Part shown: positions 1 through 13,300 of the stretch, piece by piece
Numbering within the stretch: the stretch's first letter is position 1
How the letters are laid out: each line of letters opens with the position of its first letter
Assembly (NCBI RefSeq): GCF_037975245.1
Contig: NC_092572.1
Coordinates: 7,393,501 to 7,457,500 of the forward strand
Source: Apostichopus japonicus
Taxonomy: Eukaryota; Echinodermata; Holothuroidea; Aspidochirotida; Stichopodidae
Reading direction: 5' to 3'
Length of the DNA stretch: 64,000 bases
Made by a program: the position numbers and the translations under genes
Notes under the pieces: generated by a model
Told to the model about the DNA's origin: nothing
Database searches by the model: none
What the model saw: only the letters and a program-made list of their open reading frames with translations

Positions 1-21
1 GTATCAATCGTTGTTTTTCAG

Positions 22-131
22 ACAAAGCCTTACTGAAAGATGCCTATCACTTTATGGATTTAGCAAGTCAACTTGACACGTCTTTTCTCCTGAACACCTG
101 GTGAAACTCCTTGGCGTATCTATTAATGAAA
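22..131 (+). pseudogene. Gene A first visible exon, frameshifted
   Basis: Acceptor AG at 20-21 and donor GTAAGT at 132. From base 24 the frame reads [18 protein letters not shown] and then hits TGA at 102-104. The kinase frame resumes one register over as [15 protein letters not shown]. The homologous gene C exon (28967-29080, 114 nt) enters and leaves in the same phases, which this 110-nt exon cannot do without a 1-nt loss or 2-nt gain near 84-95, in a pyrimidine-rich run. This is either a true inactivating mutation or a sequencing error. Confidence 0.7.
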
Positions 132-3100
132 GTAAGTTAATATTTGCTGAGTATCATTTGTTTAAACAGCTTTACGAGTAGGAATATAGCTTTGCATTAA
201 TAATCCACTTCCGCGACAATGCTATTTGACAATAGGTATAATTAAATTCCGAATTAAAACCACCAAGATGAATGCGTACATTTGATAAAGTAAGCCCTTA
301 ATACAGAATTGCTTTCAATTTTCTATCATTACACAATTTGCATCTTCATAATTTCAATAATTACTTTCCAATAACACCTTTCAACATTTTTCATTCTTCC
401 TTCTACACTTACCATGAATATGTTACAGGTGGTACACTGCGAAACTACCTTCTTAGTATGTTTGCAAGTGACGAATTGGCAAGCGGACCACATGGATTCC
501 AAACTAGCAATGCTATAACGCTCTGTATGATATCTAGACACCTGTCAAGTGCTCTCATATACCTTCACAAGAGAGGGGTAAGAAAATTAACAGTGATTAA
601 GGCTAATATTGAACAATATGAAGTTCACGTGACATCGTCTATCTGCAATGTATCAATTTCATTTAGAAACCATGCGCTTTCTTAATATGTCGTTGCAAGT
701 TATATGTCATCTAAATCAAACGAATAGAAGGAGAAGAACTTGTTACAATGGACTATTCTCAGTAAATAAAGATGAATTATACATCGGCATGTCAGTCTCT
801 TTAATACATGGACAATCCCTGGACGATGACGCTTTCCCTTTTGAATTACTGTAAGGAGGGATTCTTAACTCACGTTGCGAAGAATCTAAAATCTTGCAAA
901 ATATTTCCTTTTTTAAAAGAAAGGTGACGCTTTCTGTGTTCGTAAGTTTTATTTTCACGGCCCTCTCCCAATGGTTATTTGGTTTTAAATTAATGAAAAG
1001 ATAAGTTCATGGATAAAGCAGAGTTTAATATCAAGTACCACATAATTATCGGGGTGACATATATCACAGCAACATATTTCACAAACATCACACAACATTG
1101 ATTAGTAATTTAAACCTGCTTTGTCTGTGAAATATACTCTTCAATTTAACCAACCTTTGTTCTACTCTAAAGAAAGGAGCGTCCATATAATGTTGTTAAG
1201 TTGTCCTCACTGGGTTGCTTTTTTGAAATTTAAACAATGAATTCAATTTTCGTGTTATATTTGACAGTACGTTCATCCAGGAATATCTGCAAGGAAAGTG
1301 TTATTAACCGATCAAGGAGTCAGCAAACTGTATGACTTTTTACCTATACAATTAGCAAAAGTGCGAGTCGAGTCATTGTTGAAAAAGGTAAGTATACTTT
1401 CACTGTTAATGCATGTTCGCATGAACCCATATCAAATCAATGCCACATATAGCCTTTCTTGAAAAACAGATGGGTTATTTAAACAACGTTATCAATTCAT
1501 AGCATACAAGTTAAATAGGTCATTTCCCTGTTTTAAAGTCAAGTTTTATATTGAATAAATAACAGAATAGGGACAACTGGATTTCTGTATTCTTCACAAT
1601 ATTATGAAACAATTTATCACAACATACCAAAGCACACAAAAACACAAAATGATAAATAGTTGTTTATCATTAACACATTAGTTTATATTGCTACCGTTGA
1701 GTTTTACACAAAGGATGACCCTCCCTTGTCGTGGATGGCCCCCGAAGTTTTGTTTTTAGACCAGTACTGCATGTCGTCGGATGTTTGGTCATTTGCGGTG
1801 CTGCTTTGGGAACTTTACAGTTTTGGTAAGTAATTAATTTATTTTGAGCTTTAAGAAAGTAGGGTAGTAAATGTCATAAGTACAAACGTACATGTTTGTC
1901 AATAAATCATACCCACCTTGTCATTATCTGATATAAGATGATTTAAAGTAAAGCGTGCAAGTCAACTAGTAACATGCAATTATCAACAGCATGTCGGACA
2001 GTTTGTTCTAAATTTATAAAGAGACACGTCTTTTGAAAACTATTTATCATCTATTGGCTTACAGAATATTACGATATAATTACCCCCAAAAAATGACCAA
2101 ATGTGTTGTATATAGACCAAATCTAAATACTCGTTATTATTATAAGACAGAATTTTATCAGACTAAACTATGCATCTTGTGTGTTGAAAACAAAATGCAA
2201 GACTGTAAATTGATCGGTGAAAGTAACGTTAGTAATGATTGAATATTGTTTCCCTCTAGGTGCAACTCCGTACAAAGAAATGACATCAGACGAAGTAGAA
2301 CGATGTATCAGGCAATGTAAATACCTTGATTGTTCCATCTCATGTCCTGGTTTCGTGTAAGTGTAACAATAAACTCTTCTTAAAGTATCTAGTACTTGTC
2401 TTATTGTGAACAAAGCCTATATGGTAAAGGTGGTAACCCTGACCAACAATGTATGACACTGTACCAATTGGGTAACAAAAACGGTAAAATGTATTAGGAA
2501 CCTTTGATTGGAAATTTGAGTACAAACTGTTTAGTTTGAGGATTAATTGTAAATATGTCAACTTGTTAACTTTTGAAAGTCATCGGCGAGACACCTCATA
2601 AGCTAAGGTTACTTCTGGAATTCGCTCTTTATAATTATTATTTTAATATGTTGTTCATTTAGCTGAGACCTAGCAACGCAACAAATAGCCTACCCTAAGG
2701 TAGAAGTATGTAATATATTTCACGTCGGGCTCAACATCTCGCATTCACGAGAATTTACGCCAAAACTATGGTCAATCTCTTCTGAAAAATTTCCGGATTT
2801 TACCAGTGATCCTTTTTTACAACGTCACAATCTGTTCTGAATGTTGTTATGACTGTTGCGATATTCTGCTTAAGTTTGTGTTGTTTAAATATTATTGTAA
2901 GTAAAAAACACCTCAAATGCCGTTCATGTTTATCATACATTAATTTAAAGATACGGTATAATGATCTCTTCTTGGGAAAAGGACTCGTCGAAAAGGCCAT
3001 CTTTCGATAAAATTTTCTCGATGCTAGATGAAAATGCACTTTTTTATGAAGATGTAAGTATCGTGTTTATTTCTTTCCTTTTTTTCTTAACTTTTGATTT

Positions 3101-4014
3101 TCTAAGTTTAAAATGCAAGTCTGAAAGTATAACGTTGTTGATGTTGCTACTTGGAAAATGAATTGGTTGCAATCTGCTCTTCATGTTTACTATTAAAGAA
3201 GACACAAATTCAATCATCCTTTTTAACTCCTATGATAGGGAATGCTATTCCTTACATTTGTTTATTTCTGACATTAAATCACAATGATATACATTTTTCA
3301 ATACATAGTTATATAGCAATGAAGCAGCGGGGGCTGAAATAAGAAAAGTCTTCGAGTCCTGACATTATGAACAATTCTCGAGAACATCTCAGGAAAGTTT
3401 TTTCCTAATGGAAGATATGTTACTTTAGAAGTAATATCTGGGAGCTGCCATTTTGTAACTAATGGGGAAAAACACAAAACATCCAAGCACATGTAGCTCA
3501 AAGATTTTCAAATTCATTGCATAAGTTGTTAGTTTTGTGTATGAAGGTACATGAAACCTGTGTTATCTTCTATTTTTTAAACTGTTGCGTTAGTTGTTAC
3601 TTACGGTAATTCCATTTGATGGTTGTGTTGACGTCTCCTTGATTGCCTGACAATGCCCATACAATTTAAGTCATCGTGTGATGCCACACCAATGGATAGC
3701 TTAAAAAGTTTTTGTTGGTATATTAGGCGGTAATTGTTTTGTTTTTTACAAGAAAGAGAAGAAATGATAAGGTAACTTCTGTAAACATGCATGCTTTAGT
3801 ACACAAAGTAAAATAACAGATTCATGACAACATTTGTGGTTAATAAATGTTATTTGCTCGGTTTATATCTACCGGACAGGACTTTCAAGAAAGGACAAGC
3901 AAAGATGTTACTTCGAACCATATTTACTTCTGTTTAGAGGCACACGTGGAAGACGATTACACGGAACTATTGCGCTCTGCGGATGCTTCTTGCACCGCTA
4001 AACAGTCAGACTAG
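22..4014 (+). CDS. Gene A: receptor tyrosine kinase-like pseudokinase, 3' part
   Basis: Seven exons: 22-131, 429-577, 1268-1387, 1702-1825, 2260-2356, 2951-3053, 3880-4014 (stop TAG 4012-4014). The encoded kinase fold runs from the alpha-C/beta-4 region (VKLLGVS) through LRNYL, the catalytic loop [19 protein letters not shown] at the DFG position, [25 protein letters not shown] and [12 protein letters not shown], then a 44-residue C-terminal exon with YTELL. HRD is replaced by HPG, the loop Asn by Lys, and DFG by DFL, so catalysis is unlikely, while the APE, DVW and RP structural motifs are kept. Intron phases match gene C exon for exon. The 5' part with any ectodomain lies outside the window. 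Exon 22-131 carries a frameshift, so this copy may be a pseudogene or contain an assembly error. Coding identity is secure; functionality is not. Confidence 0.8.
1268..1387 (+). CDS. Gene A catalytic-loop exon with HPG motif
   Basis: A 120-nt phase 0 exon, acceptor ...TTTGACAG and donor GTAAGT. His-Pro-Gly at 1274-1282 sits where kinases have His-Arg-Asp. Lys at 1295-1297 replaces the Mg-coordinating Asn. Asp-Phe-Leu at 1334-1342 replaces DFG. It aligns with the gene C exon 27899-28021, which shares the H-P-x-I-x-A-R-K pattern. Confidence 0.85.
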
Positions 4015-4089
4015 TTCATCTAGGTATAACACGCAATATAATTAAATAGGCGGATTTCAGTTATGATTGTAGGCTACATGGTTGGCCAA

Positions 4090-4095
4090 AATAAA
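4090..4095 (+). promoter_or_regulatory. Polyadenylation signal AATAAA of gene A
   Basis: AATAAA lies 76 nt past the gene A stop codon, a normal distance for a short 3' UTR. Confidence 0.55.
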
Positions 4096-5087
4096 GTCGT
4101 AGGGCATCACGTTCTTAATGGATTGCTACGTGACAGAACTAATAGTAGAATAAATGTATAAGACAGAGTGACGCCCCGTTGATATCGTCCACCAACTAAT
4201 AACGAATGTTTTATCAGATAGTCTAACAACTAATTCAGTGATTAGGTAATATTTTTCGCAAAAATAAGTTTAACTTTTGTTTTAATGTTTACCTCGTCGT
4301 CAGTCAAAAGTGTAGTTAACACCTCAAGGTTATATGTCTGCATTTATTTAACTTGTGTGAACTTACCACTTACAACTAGATGCATATAATCTCACTTGTA
4401 ACATATAAGTGATAAATAACAGCCTTAGTTGACTTTTGTAAAAAAAAGCAGCTTCAATTTTCATCAAACCCTTCTTTTTGCTATGAGTTAAAATGTATAA
4501 AATGGCCCTAATTTTATTGAAGAGAATAAAGGTCTGTTGGATTTTTGCTATTTGAAATGCTGAACAGTCCACCGGGGTAGCAGTAAAATGCAAAGTTATC
4601 TCTCCGTACGCATAAAAAATATAAAAACAAAGTTCAACCCAGTCAACACAGGACCATGTATTTGTAAAACAAAATGTAGATATATACGTTTTATGCATTT
4701 ACATTCATGTTGCAAAACTTTGAATAACAATGAGTAATCAATTACTTAAAATAGTTTCCTTGTTCCCTCCGAAAGAAAGTGATATACTAGCGTTTAATAA
4801 CATTATAGACAAGATAAAGTGGGGTACTTGGAATTGCACACATTTTCCTTCATTTATTTAGTTTAATTGTTTTATGAACACGTATTATGAATATAATGAA
4901 ATATAAATGAAATATTTTAATGTTAATACTAAAGTAAATTTTGGCACATCGTTGCGAGAATCATAAAATCTAATAGGCTACTTCTATGTCATACATTTTG
5001 TTCTTTATCGGCATATTCTAATTGTAAAGCTGGTTACTACAAATATATAAGAATGTATTAAAGATTCCGAAGAAAAGGTTTCGAACC

Positions 5088-5195
5088 TCTAGACATAGTC
5101 TAGTGTTTAGGGTGTCCACATATAACGCGGAAGGCCCGGGGTAAATCCCGGTGGAGGCTTGAAGTTTCTTCACCGTTCTGCGTTTTCCAACTCAA
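5088..5195 (+). repeat. tRNA-derived SINE-like fragment
   Basis: A box A-like stretch (tagtctagtgtttagggtg), an anticodon-arm-like gcggaaggcc and a box B-like ggggtaaatcccgg are followed by unrelated sequence and a TA tail (5208 onward). This is the layout of a tRNA-derived SINE. It does not fold as an intact tRNA gene and lacks a perfect B box. Confidence 0.45.
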
Positions 5196-5206
5196 TACTA
5201 TTCCAA

Positions 5207-5290
5207 TTATATATATATATATATATATATATTAAAATATATATATATATATATATTTATATAACTATGGACCATAGGTACATATCATGA

Positions 5291-5354
<64 letters not shown>
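5207..5354. repeat. TA dinucleotide microsatellite
   Basis: Interrupted (TA)n at about 5207-5254 and 5293-5354, at the tail of the SINE-like fragment. Confidence 0.9.
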
Positions 5355-5358
<4 letters not shown>

Positions 5359-5359
5359 A

Positions 5360-7150
5360 GAGATACAGGCTATAAAGGAATTTCAAGCTATAATTAATAA
5401 ACAACAGACAACGGTCTTCCTTGTCGCTTTCATCTTTCATTGCCATATTAGTTTCCTTTCTTTCATTTTGATTAGTGTAATTAGCATGTCAGTTATATTT
5501 TATGGTACCGTTTCTCTTCATTTGTGCATATCAGCATTCTTCTTCTTTTCTTCCCTCTGAAATTGAAAGTTTCTATTTCCAGTAACAATAAGGATGGCGT
5601 GTGAACAGAGAGAATTTTACTATTATATAACGTTTTACAATGATTATAAATGAAAGTAAATTATTCCATTGTCATGTGGATAGGATGAGGTTCAACAAAA
5701 TTACTTCCTTGTGTCTTCCTTTTTATTTTGAAAACAGCAATGATATTATTATTTGCCATGCAATTGAAATATACATTAAACCTGTATCATTCTCTACACA
5801 TTGTAGTGTGTTCTTATTGCGATGCCGATACATACAGTACAGCTGTGCCAATGATGCTTCTTGTTATAGCTTTGTACAGCAGATATGTTTATGTTCATAT
5901 ACATTTGTATAGACTAAGACTGAAACTAGTAGTGGGTCGTATAGAATCAACATGCAAAGTTATGTTTTTTTTTCTCAATTACATATCAGAGCAGTCATAT
6001 TCATTAGAAAGAATGCAAAACTATTGTTAACAACAGCGGCCCTGCCCGACCACCTTTTATTGCCAAAACCGGCAAAAATGGTATCATTCAGCGACGACCC
6101 AGGGGTTATCAGCCGCCCATCCCATCAAATGTATGTTGACAATGTCACTTGGATGTGGTTGCTTATGGGATGCCTGGCTCCGCTTCTTCGTTATAAGTTC
6201 AACGATCAATGTTGGCTCAGGAAGCGAAAATAAATAATGAGACTGATTCAGAGAGCCACGATGTCCAGTCTCGTAGGATAATTTGGCCAAAAATAAGTTT
6301 CCTGAAACGCAGCTCATCTAGATATCATTTTTAACCCAAGCGTAAGTAACAGACTTTCGGATGAAATAAGGATAAAATATGCGTATTGAAATTCTGAATC
6401 CTCTCTAATTTGATTCGTCTCTCAAATTTCCGGTTCATTCAGTTCAGATGTCATTAGATTAGCTGTCTAGAATTATATAGAAAGGTAATTTAAATAGTCC
6501 CGTCCGCAGGCCTTGGTACGCAATGGGGAGGGGAGGGGCGTGACCCTCCGTGCAGACTACTGCGCCCCCACCAGAGCCAAGATCATGTAACCCAAAACAT
6601 TACATGCCACATACCACGAGGATTGCACCCTCATTGAATTGTAGATGTTACTTATGAAAACGTTGGTACTCCTCCGACTCAGATTAGAAACAGATTATTG
6701 TTTTGTTTATTAAGACCACCTTGAAGGTAAAATAAAGAAGTTATTTTGATATGTGTATATTAAAATATATCGTTAATCATATCTTAACGCCCTTCACCAT
6801 AATCATGTGAGATATAACATGAACTGGAGCCCTAAAAATATACTACAATTACCCGGATGGATACGATCCTTGAGGGGACTATGGGACATTGACTTGGTAG
6901 ATCACAAATTTACTTTCACAGTCTCCCGAAAATATCAATCCACTGTGCGTTCCGCGTACCACAAGTTCTAGCATTTGAATGTATTTTGTTTAAAAAAATG
7001 TTTTTTTTTTTTTTATAATATATATCAATCAGTAAAAGAGCCCTTTTATATAACAATGAAGCTCATGTTCTTTACGAAAAAGGCAGTGTTTAATTCCCTA
7101 ACAAGGGAAGAAATGGTATGCTTTCTGTTCATGAAAAAAGGAGCCACGTG
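5360..7150. other. Intergenic gap between convergent genes A and B
   Basis: No exon with coding character and splice signals was found on either strand. Short open frames around 5640-6320 have no recognisable domain. Genes A (plus) and B (minus) converge here. Confidence 0.5.
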
Positions 7151-7154
7151 AAAC

Positions 7155-7160
7155 TTTATT
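7155..7160 (-). promoter_or_regulatory. Polyadenylation signal AATAAA of gene B
   Basis: TTTATT on the plus strand reads AATAAA on the minus strand, 65 nt beyond the gene B stop codon. It supports the gene ending here without a membrane or kinase exon. Confidence 0.6.
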
Positions 7161-7224
7161 TTTTTGCGAAACGAATATTCGGTAAGTGCTAATTCTCTCC
7201 CTCTCCTCAACTGTCCAACTTCAC

Positions 7225-7397
7225 TCAAATCAGAAATTCGTCACCAAAGCTCATCGTGGTTGGTACTTGACAGTTGAATCCATGGTAACCAGAAGGACAG
7301 CCCGATGACCTGCACTGACCTGTCACTCGGTCACATGACGAATCTAAGCAGTTGCATCTCTGTAAGCAGTCAGCACCGAAGAATCCATCTTTACAAG
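7225..7397 (-). CDS. Gene B terminal exon, EGF-like repeat 3 and stop
   Basis: Acceptor ATTGCAG. CKDGFFGADC ... CNCLDSSCDRVTGQC ... GCPSGYHGFNC is a laminin-type EGF. The frame reads past a possible phase 1 donor (GTGACG from 7244) to TGA at 7227-7225. Reading through that donor would turn an ancestral membrane receptor exon into a terminal exon. Confidence 0.8.
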
Positions 7398-10300
7398 CTG
7401 CAATACATAACGACAGACATCAATGAAGAGAAAATAGAAATTTCATCGTGAATATTACAGAAACAGAAACTAAAATGTAATTCATGACCAAAATGAAACT
7501 TTGGGAGATATCATTGAATAGTTTGGTTATGTTAGCAATTTAGAATGGGGTGGAAGGGCTGGGAGAAATGGGAGGGGGGAGGGTAGTAGCGTGGGATAGT
7601 TTTGTTTGGCATTATAAGTTTGTTTCATATTAATAGCAAACTCAAGCGCGAGGATAAATTACTATTTGAAGAGAATGATTAGGTCATCGAATAATTTTGG
7701 TAGTGACATTATAGCTTACCAATTAAATTGGATTTCTTTCAGAAAAATTTAGAGTGGGTTGACGATTAGATTTCTTGAACGATTTACGAGTTTTAGCAAA
7801 CCTGAAGTCTGCTTGCTCCAGACCTCCCCCCATCCCCCTATTGACTTTTTCTGCGGACGTCAATGCTCACGTGATGACATTCTTTATTAAGTGACAGCTC
7901 TTGTTGTTGATATTTTACAGAATGTTTAGCTTTCTTTTCAAATAATAAAAAGATAAAAATTGAATCAATGTTCGCATGAGCTTTTGTTCATTCAAAACTT
8001 TTATCGGATGAAAATTGGTTTGAATCATAATCGAATCATTCAAGGCGTTTTGTTAAACTAACAAAAATTAAGTCTATATTTAAGGAAAGGTGGATCTCAA
8101 ACACGATAGTCAACTGAGAAAAGTAGTCCAAAGTGTAACGGAATTTGATTAGTACTGTAACAGCTTAAAGTCCCCCTCCACCCCAAAAGAATAAAAGCAG
8201 TCAATTTTTAACCTACGGGTATCACAATTAGTTCCTTGCCATCCACAGCCGCAGCTGCAACCATAGTTACCACCGAGACAGAATAGGTAACCTTTACACC
8301 TTCTGTTTCCGTTCGGTAAGTCGCCACATTTGATGTCCTTACTTTCAGCAATGGCGAACGGATCTTCAGTGAGAGCGCCTGGAGTTGTTTACGAAAAAAT
8401 AAAAATATCGGATGAAAATGAAAAGACATTTCAACATTCTTCTATTGTTTTATTATTGTAATAATAACAATTGGATTAGAACAAACAAGAACCAACGAAC
8501 TCCTTGGTTAGGGACAGTAATTGTAAGACCTCCTTTCTACTCCCAATTCCTCCGGTTTTTGTTTCCTCTTTGGACGCATTCATGGTAACCACGAACACAT
8601 TTCTTTCTCGTGTTATTCTTTAAAGAATGACGTAGTACATTCATGCAGAATGCAAACTTACTATGTTCGCAATAGATTCCTCTAAAGCACGGTGGACATT
8701 GGCATATGGGTGTCGTGATGCTGCCGCAGATACCTCCATTAACACAGAGACATGGTACAGTGTCGCTGCAACTTCCTTGGTTTTCAATTTCACCTCTGAG
8801 ACACACTGATCGGAAAAGTGAGGAGATTTACATAATAGTAGTATTATGTTACCATCTGCTAAATGTCTTAGCCGCTCAAAAAGCAGTCAATTAATTAATT
8901 GAAGGGGGTTCACGCTTGGTTCTGCCAAGCAAGATTGTGCCACTTCAGAGATCTCCCCTTCGGTCATTTAAGGCGGACGCTTACCAGGTCCGTCGCTCGT
9001 TCGCCATGACAAATCTTACAATCTAACTATAGTGTATTATAGGGCCTAAGTAAGTTATTTGTGGTACTACAACCATAGTTGTGCATATACCTGCACGTAG
9101 TAACATAATACGATGGGTACACCGTCTTCTCTAATCTTGCTGGTTTCCCGAAAGGGAAAACTATGGAGTCACTCTTACCGACCTTACACAATTGTGAGGG
9201 AAACCGGGGATTGCAAGTCGACAATGACTATAACGCGGAACGCAAAGTCGGTAACTACTGTATTACGGTTAGATTCGTCCAACACGTCAGCATACACAAA
9301 CGTTGCACTCTAAGCCGAAGCCAAAGTGAATACATTATGTCACACATCCGGAGTATATGCATGCTAAGTTCTTCAATACCGCCCTCGTTAGCTTTCGGGG
9401 AAATATTTGATACTGTAGTTTTGGATTCTCGCTCGGTGTTTTGATTGTACAGGGCATAATCGAGCTTATTTCTCTAAACGAAACCCATCAAAATTCACGA
9501 AATGAGGCATGCAATATGTCGTGTTACCATTTTGGAAAACCATAAAATTGCTAACTTAAAGCATTATTGTCCATATCAGTGCTTCCTCACCGAAGATTTG
9601 GAATTCTCTCTTACCTCATGTCATTATATTTGCAATTTTGAGGGTTTTGAAACATTATAGAAACGTCTTTCTTGCTTTGCCTTTGCATAAAGGTGAATGT
9701 GAAAGAACGACAGTTAATAACAGATACGGCTAGATACGGCTAAACACATGCAATTGTGTGTCATATTTACATGACTTGTAATGGCGTTCGCAAAGTGGGG
9801 TAGTGTTTAGGGAGGGGGATGCTCCCAACCTCATATCGTCAGCTAGGGGAAAATGGTGGACATTTTGCACTTGTCCGCTCGCCCAACTTTGAAATGACAC
9901 AAAGTTACAACACAAGTCAAACTCAACGTTTCACCAAGTATCAGCCCGTTTTAACTACGACTATATACTTCTTCTCTACTTTAAGTCATTATTATACGTC
10001 ACTGGGTTGAATGTTTAACTGCATTTTAAGAATATCTCGTAGTTTCTTCAAAATCGGTATTTCCTTCAACCCTATGACATTATTTATTCAGGAGTTACTT
10101 TGATGTTAGCATTGAATGGATGAATTGATAGGTTAAATTCTTACCTGCCAAATATACCCGAATATTGATAAACCAACTTCGTTTTTTTCGTGTGTATCTG
10201 TGTAAAGTATAGATACCAGCTCCGTGGATCGTTCGAATGGTAAACCTGGGTCCTTGATTGACACGGCGTCCATTGCTAAACCATCTAATGGAATTACTTA

Positions 10301-13300
10301 AGCTTGTCTTTCTCACGCCAAAAGTCAGGGGCCTCTCTAAACTTTCTGAATCTCGATTTCTTCGGTAAACAGTAATAGTTGTCATCCCGTTTGTATCTAG
10401 ATGTGCTGTTCATGAAAAATATAAAAAAGGGCATTAATATATTTTAAGTATTCTCTTCAGAAATGTAAACATCACTGATGACCATTGGAGCTATTTTTCA
10501 AGCAACTAAAAGCGAATAAGCAAAAATACGAATGAACGCAGAAATTTAAGGCTACTGGTAAGCTTAGCAGGTCGTCCTGACATACCAATACAGTATCAAT
10601 AGATCTTGTTCTTTAGAGGTATGCTATATATAAACCCCAACTACAGCACGCTATCGTGGAAAAGTTTCTTGAGATTACGTAATCGGCCTGCCTTGGTCGT
10701 AAATTGACCTCTTTTACCAATTATTCTGCAACGCCTGCCACATATTGTTTCTTGTATGAGGGTCTTTGCGTGAACGCTGTATGATTAACTACACTGTAGA
10801 CACAAACATATTTCCACACAGTGTTTACACATATAGCCTAATGGTGTTAAGAAGCTATGCAGGCTAATCTTAGAGCCTGAGATCGATTTACGACAGTGGC
10901 AGGTCGATTACGTAATCACAAAATTTTCCTAGCTATAGCGTGCTATAATTGGAGCCAATAAAGCAGATCTTTAGAGCAGCTTTTTGTCTCCGTTTCTATA
11001 ATTTTCTCAACCTCATTGACCCCAAGATGCCATAACGACATACATAACTAGCTTATCTGTCAAATCTAATTTCAAATGGTGAAATAAAAGTCGAAAATGA
11101 ACAACTTTGAACGTTGCTTTTCTCGAAGATATTTCCCGTTAGGATCGCAATAAACCCCGCCCACAATATGAATATGTAAACTCTATGAACGTCATTGAAT
11201 AATGAGGTGAATCATTTTTATCTTAAAGGAATAGTTCAGGTGTCACAAATGTTTATCTTATATGAAAGAGGACAATAAAAGAAACCCAATAGTGAAGACA
11301 TTATTCAAATATCTTTTTCCGTTTAGGAGATATTCAAGTTTAAAGTTCTATCTGATTGTGTGAAAACTGCTAAAATCAGACTAGCTGTGACGTCATATCC
11401 TCACATTCCTGAAAAGTCTTTGTTATTGTATTAAAATATTTTGTAAGATTTTATGACTTACAACCAAAATATACGTCAGGAGATCTCTCATGTGTCAAGG
11501 GAAGTATTTGAGATTTAACATCTGAAGAATGTTTGATTATATTTTTTTAGATTTGTGAAAAAAAATGTAATTATTTTTTAATGAAATATATTGACACATG
11601 TTAAGGAAATGAGGATGTGACATCACACCCTCACAGTTAGTCTTTCTAAACCAGTCATTTGCAAAGAAATTTTGAAATCTTCAAAATGTGATATCTCCTT
11701 AACGGAGAATGCTATCATGGTAGTTTCTTCACTATTCGGTTTATCTTTTTAAGCTCTTTCATACAAGATAGACATGTCAAACAACTGAACCAATCCTTTA
11801 ACGGCGTCGTAAGCAGCCCAGTACACCAACATGTACTACAACACTATGCTTTGTGTGGGTACATTGTGTATGGCTGTGATACCGCCGCGACATTTTCGGA
11901 TTGCTGTGAATGAATCTGTTGTAAGCTACGGGTCATAAATAAACACAATAAATAAAATAAATCTGTTAGCCAGCTGCTTATCCACTAGAGAGAGCCTGTG
12001 TAGGAGAATGTGTAAAAGTAAGTTGGCCTGACGTTGGGAAAACAGCGACAAAACGCAAAAACCTGCTTAAATAGGCATACTTCCATTCATTTTTCAATTC
12101 TTTGAAGATTCAGTTGGTGATCAATGGCCATATGTGCATAAAACTTTATCTGCATATCCGGATTGACTCTATATCCAGTTATATCTGGCTTTTTATGGCC
12201 AGATAAAACGTTATCATGATATGGCCAGATAAAACTTATGATAACGTTTTATCTGGCCATATAAAACCAGATATAACTGGATATAAAGTCAATCCAGATA
12301 CGCATATAAAGTTTTATCTGGCCATATAAAGCCAGATACAACTGGATAGAGTCAATCCAGATTCGCATATAAAGTTTTATCTGGCCATATAAAGCCAGAT
12401 ATAACTGGAGTTAGTCAATCCAGAGATGCAGATAGAGTTTTATCTGGCCATACAAAGCCAGATATTACTGGATATGGAGTTAATCCAGATACGCATATAA
12501 AATTTTATCTGGCCATATAAAGCCAGATATAACTGGATTTAGTCAATCCAGAAATGCAGAAAAAGTTTTATCTGGCCATATAAAGCCAGATATTACTGGA
12601 TATGGAGTCAATCCAGATACGCATATACAATTTTATCTGGCCATATAAAGCCAGATATAACTGGATATAGAGTCAATCCAGATACGCAGATAAAGTTTCA
12701 TCTGGCCATATAAAGCCAGATAGAACTTGATATACATGTTAGACTGTATTTTCTTACATAGTGTATTTTCATAGAGATTTACATTGTCCTATATTGTGGT
12801 ACTGCACATGCATATACATTTCAATGGTAAAGCACTTACAGTGTACACTAAGTCAAAGGGGGGGGGGGGATAACTATGACTAGGTTACTTGTTCTATCTG
12901 GGTTGCTAGGCAACCACAGGGTCTTAGCTGGAAAAAGGATGACTCAGAGGGTAATTAAGTGTGAAGCCTGCTTGTGAAGAAAGGACATATGTGTATTGTT
13001 AACAATACACATATTACTCTTGGAGTGAGATAGGAAAGGGAGTGTATGTTGGTAGGAGTAATAGAAAGGATTGGTACATTAAGAAAAGGTGATGGAGATT
13101 CGTAAAATATAACCTTTTGATGTCAGGACATTGGCAAAGGATTCTATAGTAAACTGACCAGTCAGAAGTAAGGAAGATTTTTTTGGAACGGAGGAAAACA
13201 AGGAACATATTTTGGGACTGAACTTCGATACTGAATGGAACATATATCACCCTCCTGGAACTTATTTATTAAAGAAAATATATTAAATAAAAGAATAGCA

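Noticed and set aside
5088-5195. Functional tRNA gene
   Set aside because: Box A and B are imperfect and no closed acceptor stem can be drawn; listed as SINE-like instead.
5640-6317. Overlapping frames of 77-100 codons on both strands
   Set aside because: No domain or splice logic, and it lies beyond the polyadenylation signals of both neighbouring genes.
12150-12735. CRISPR-like regular repeats
   Set aside because: Units run head to tail with no unique spacers, in eukaryotic intronic DNA.
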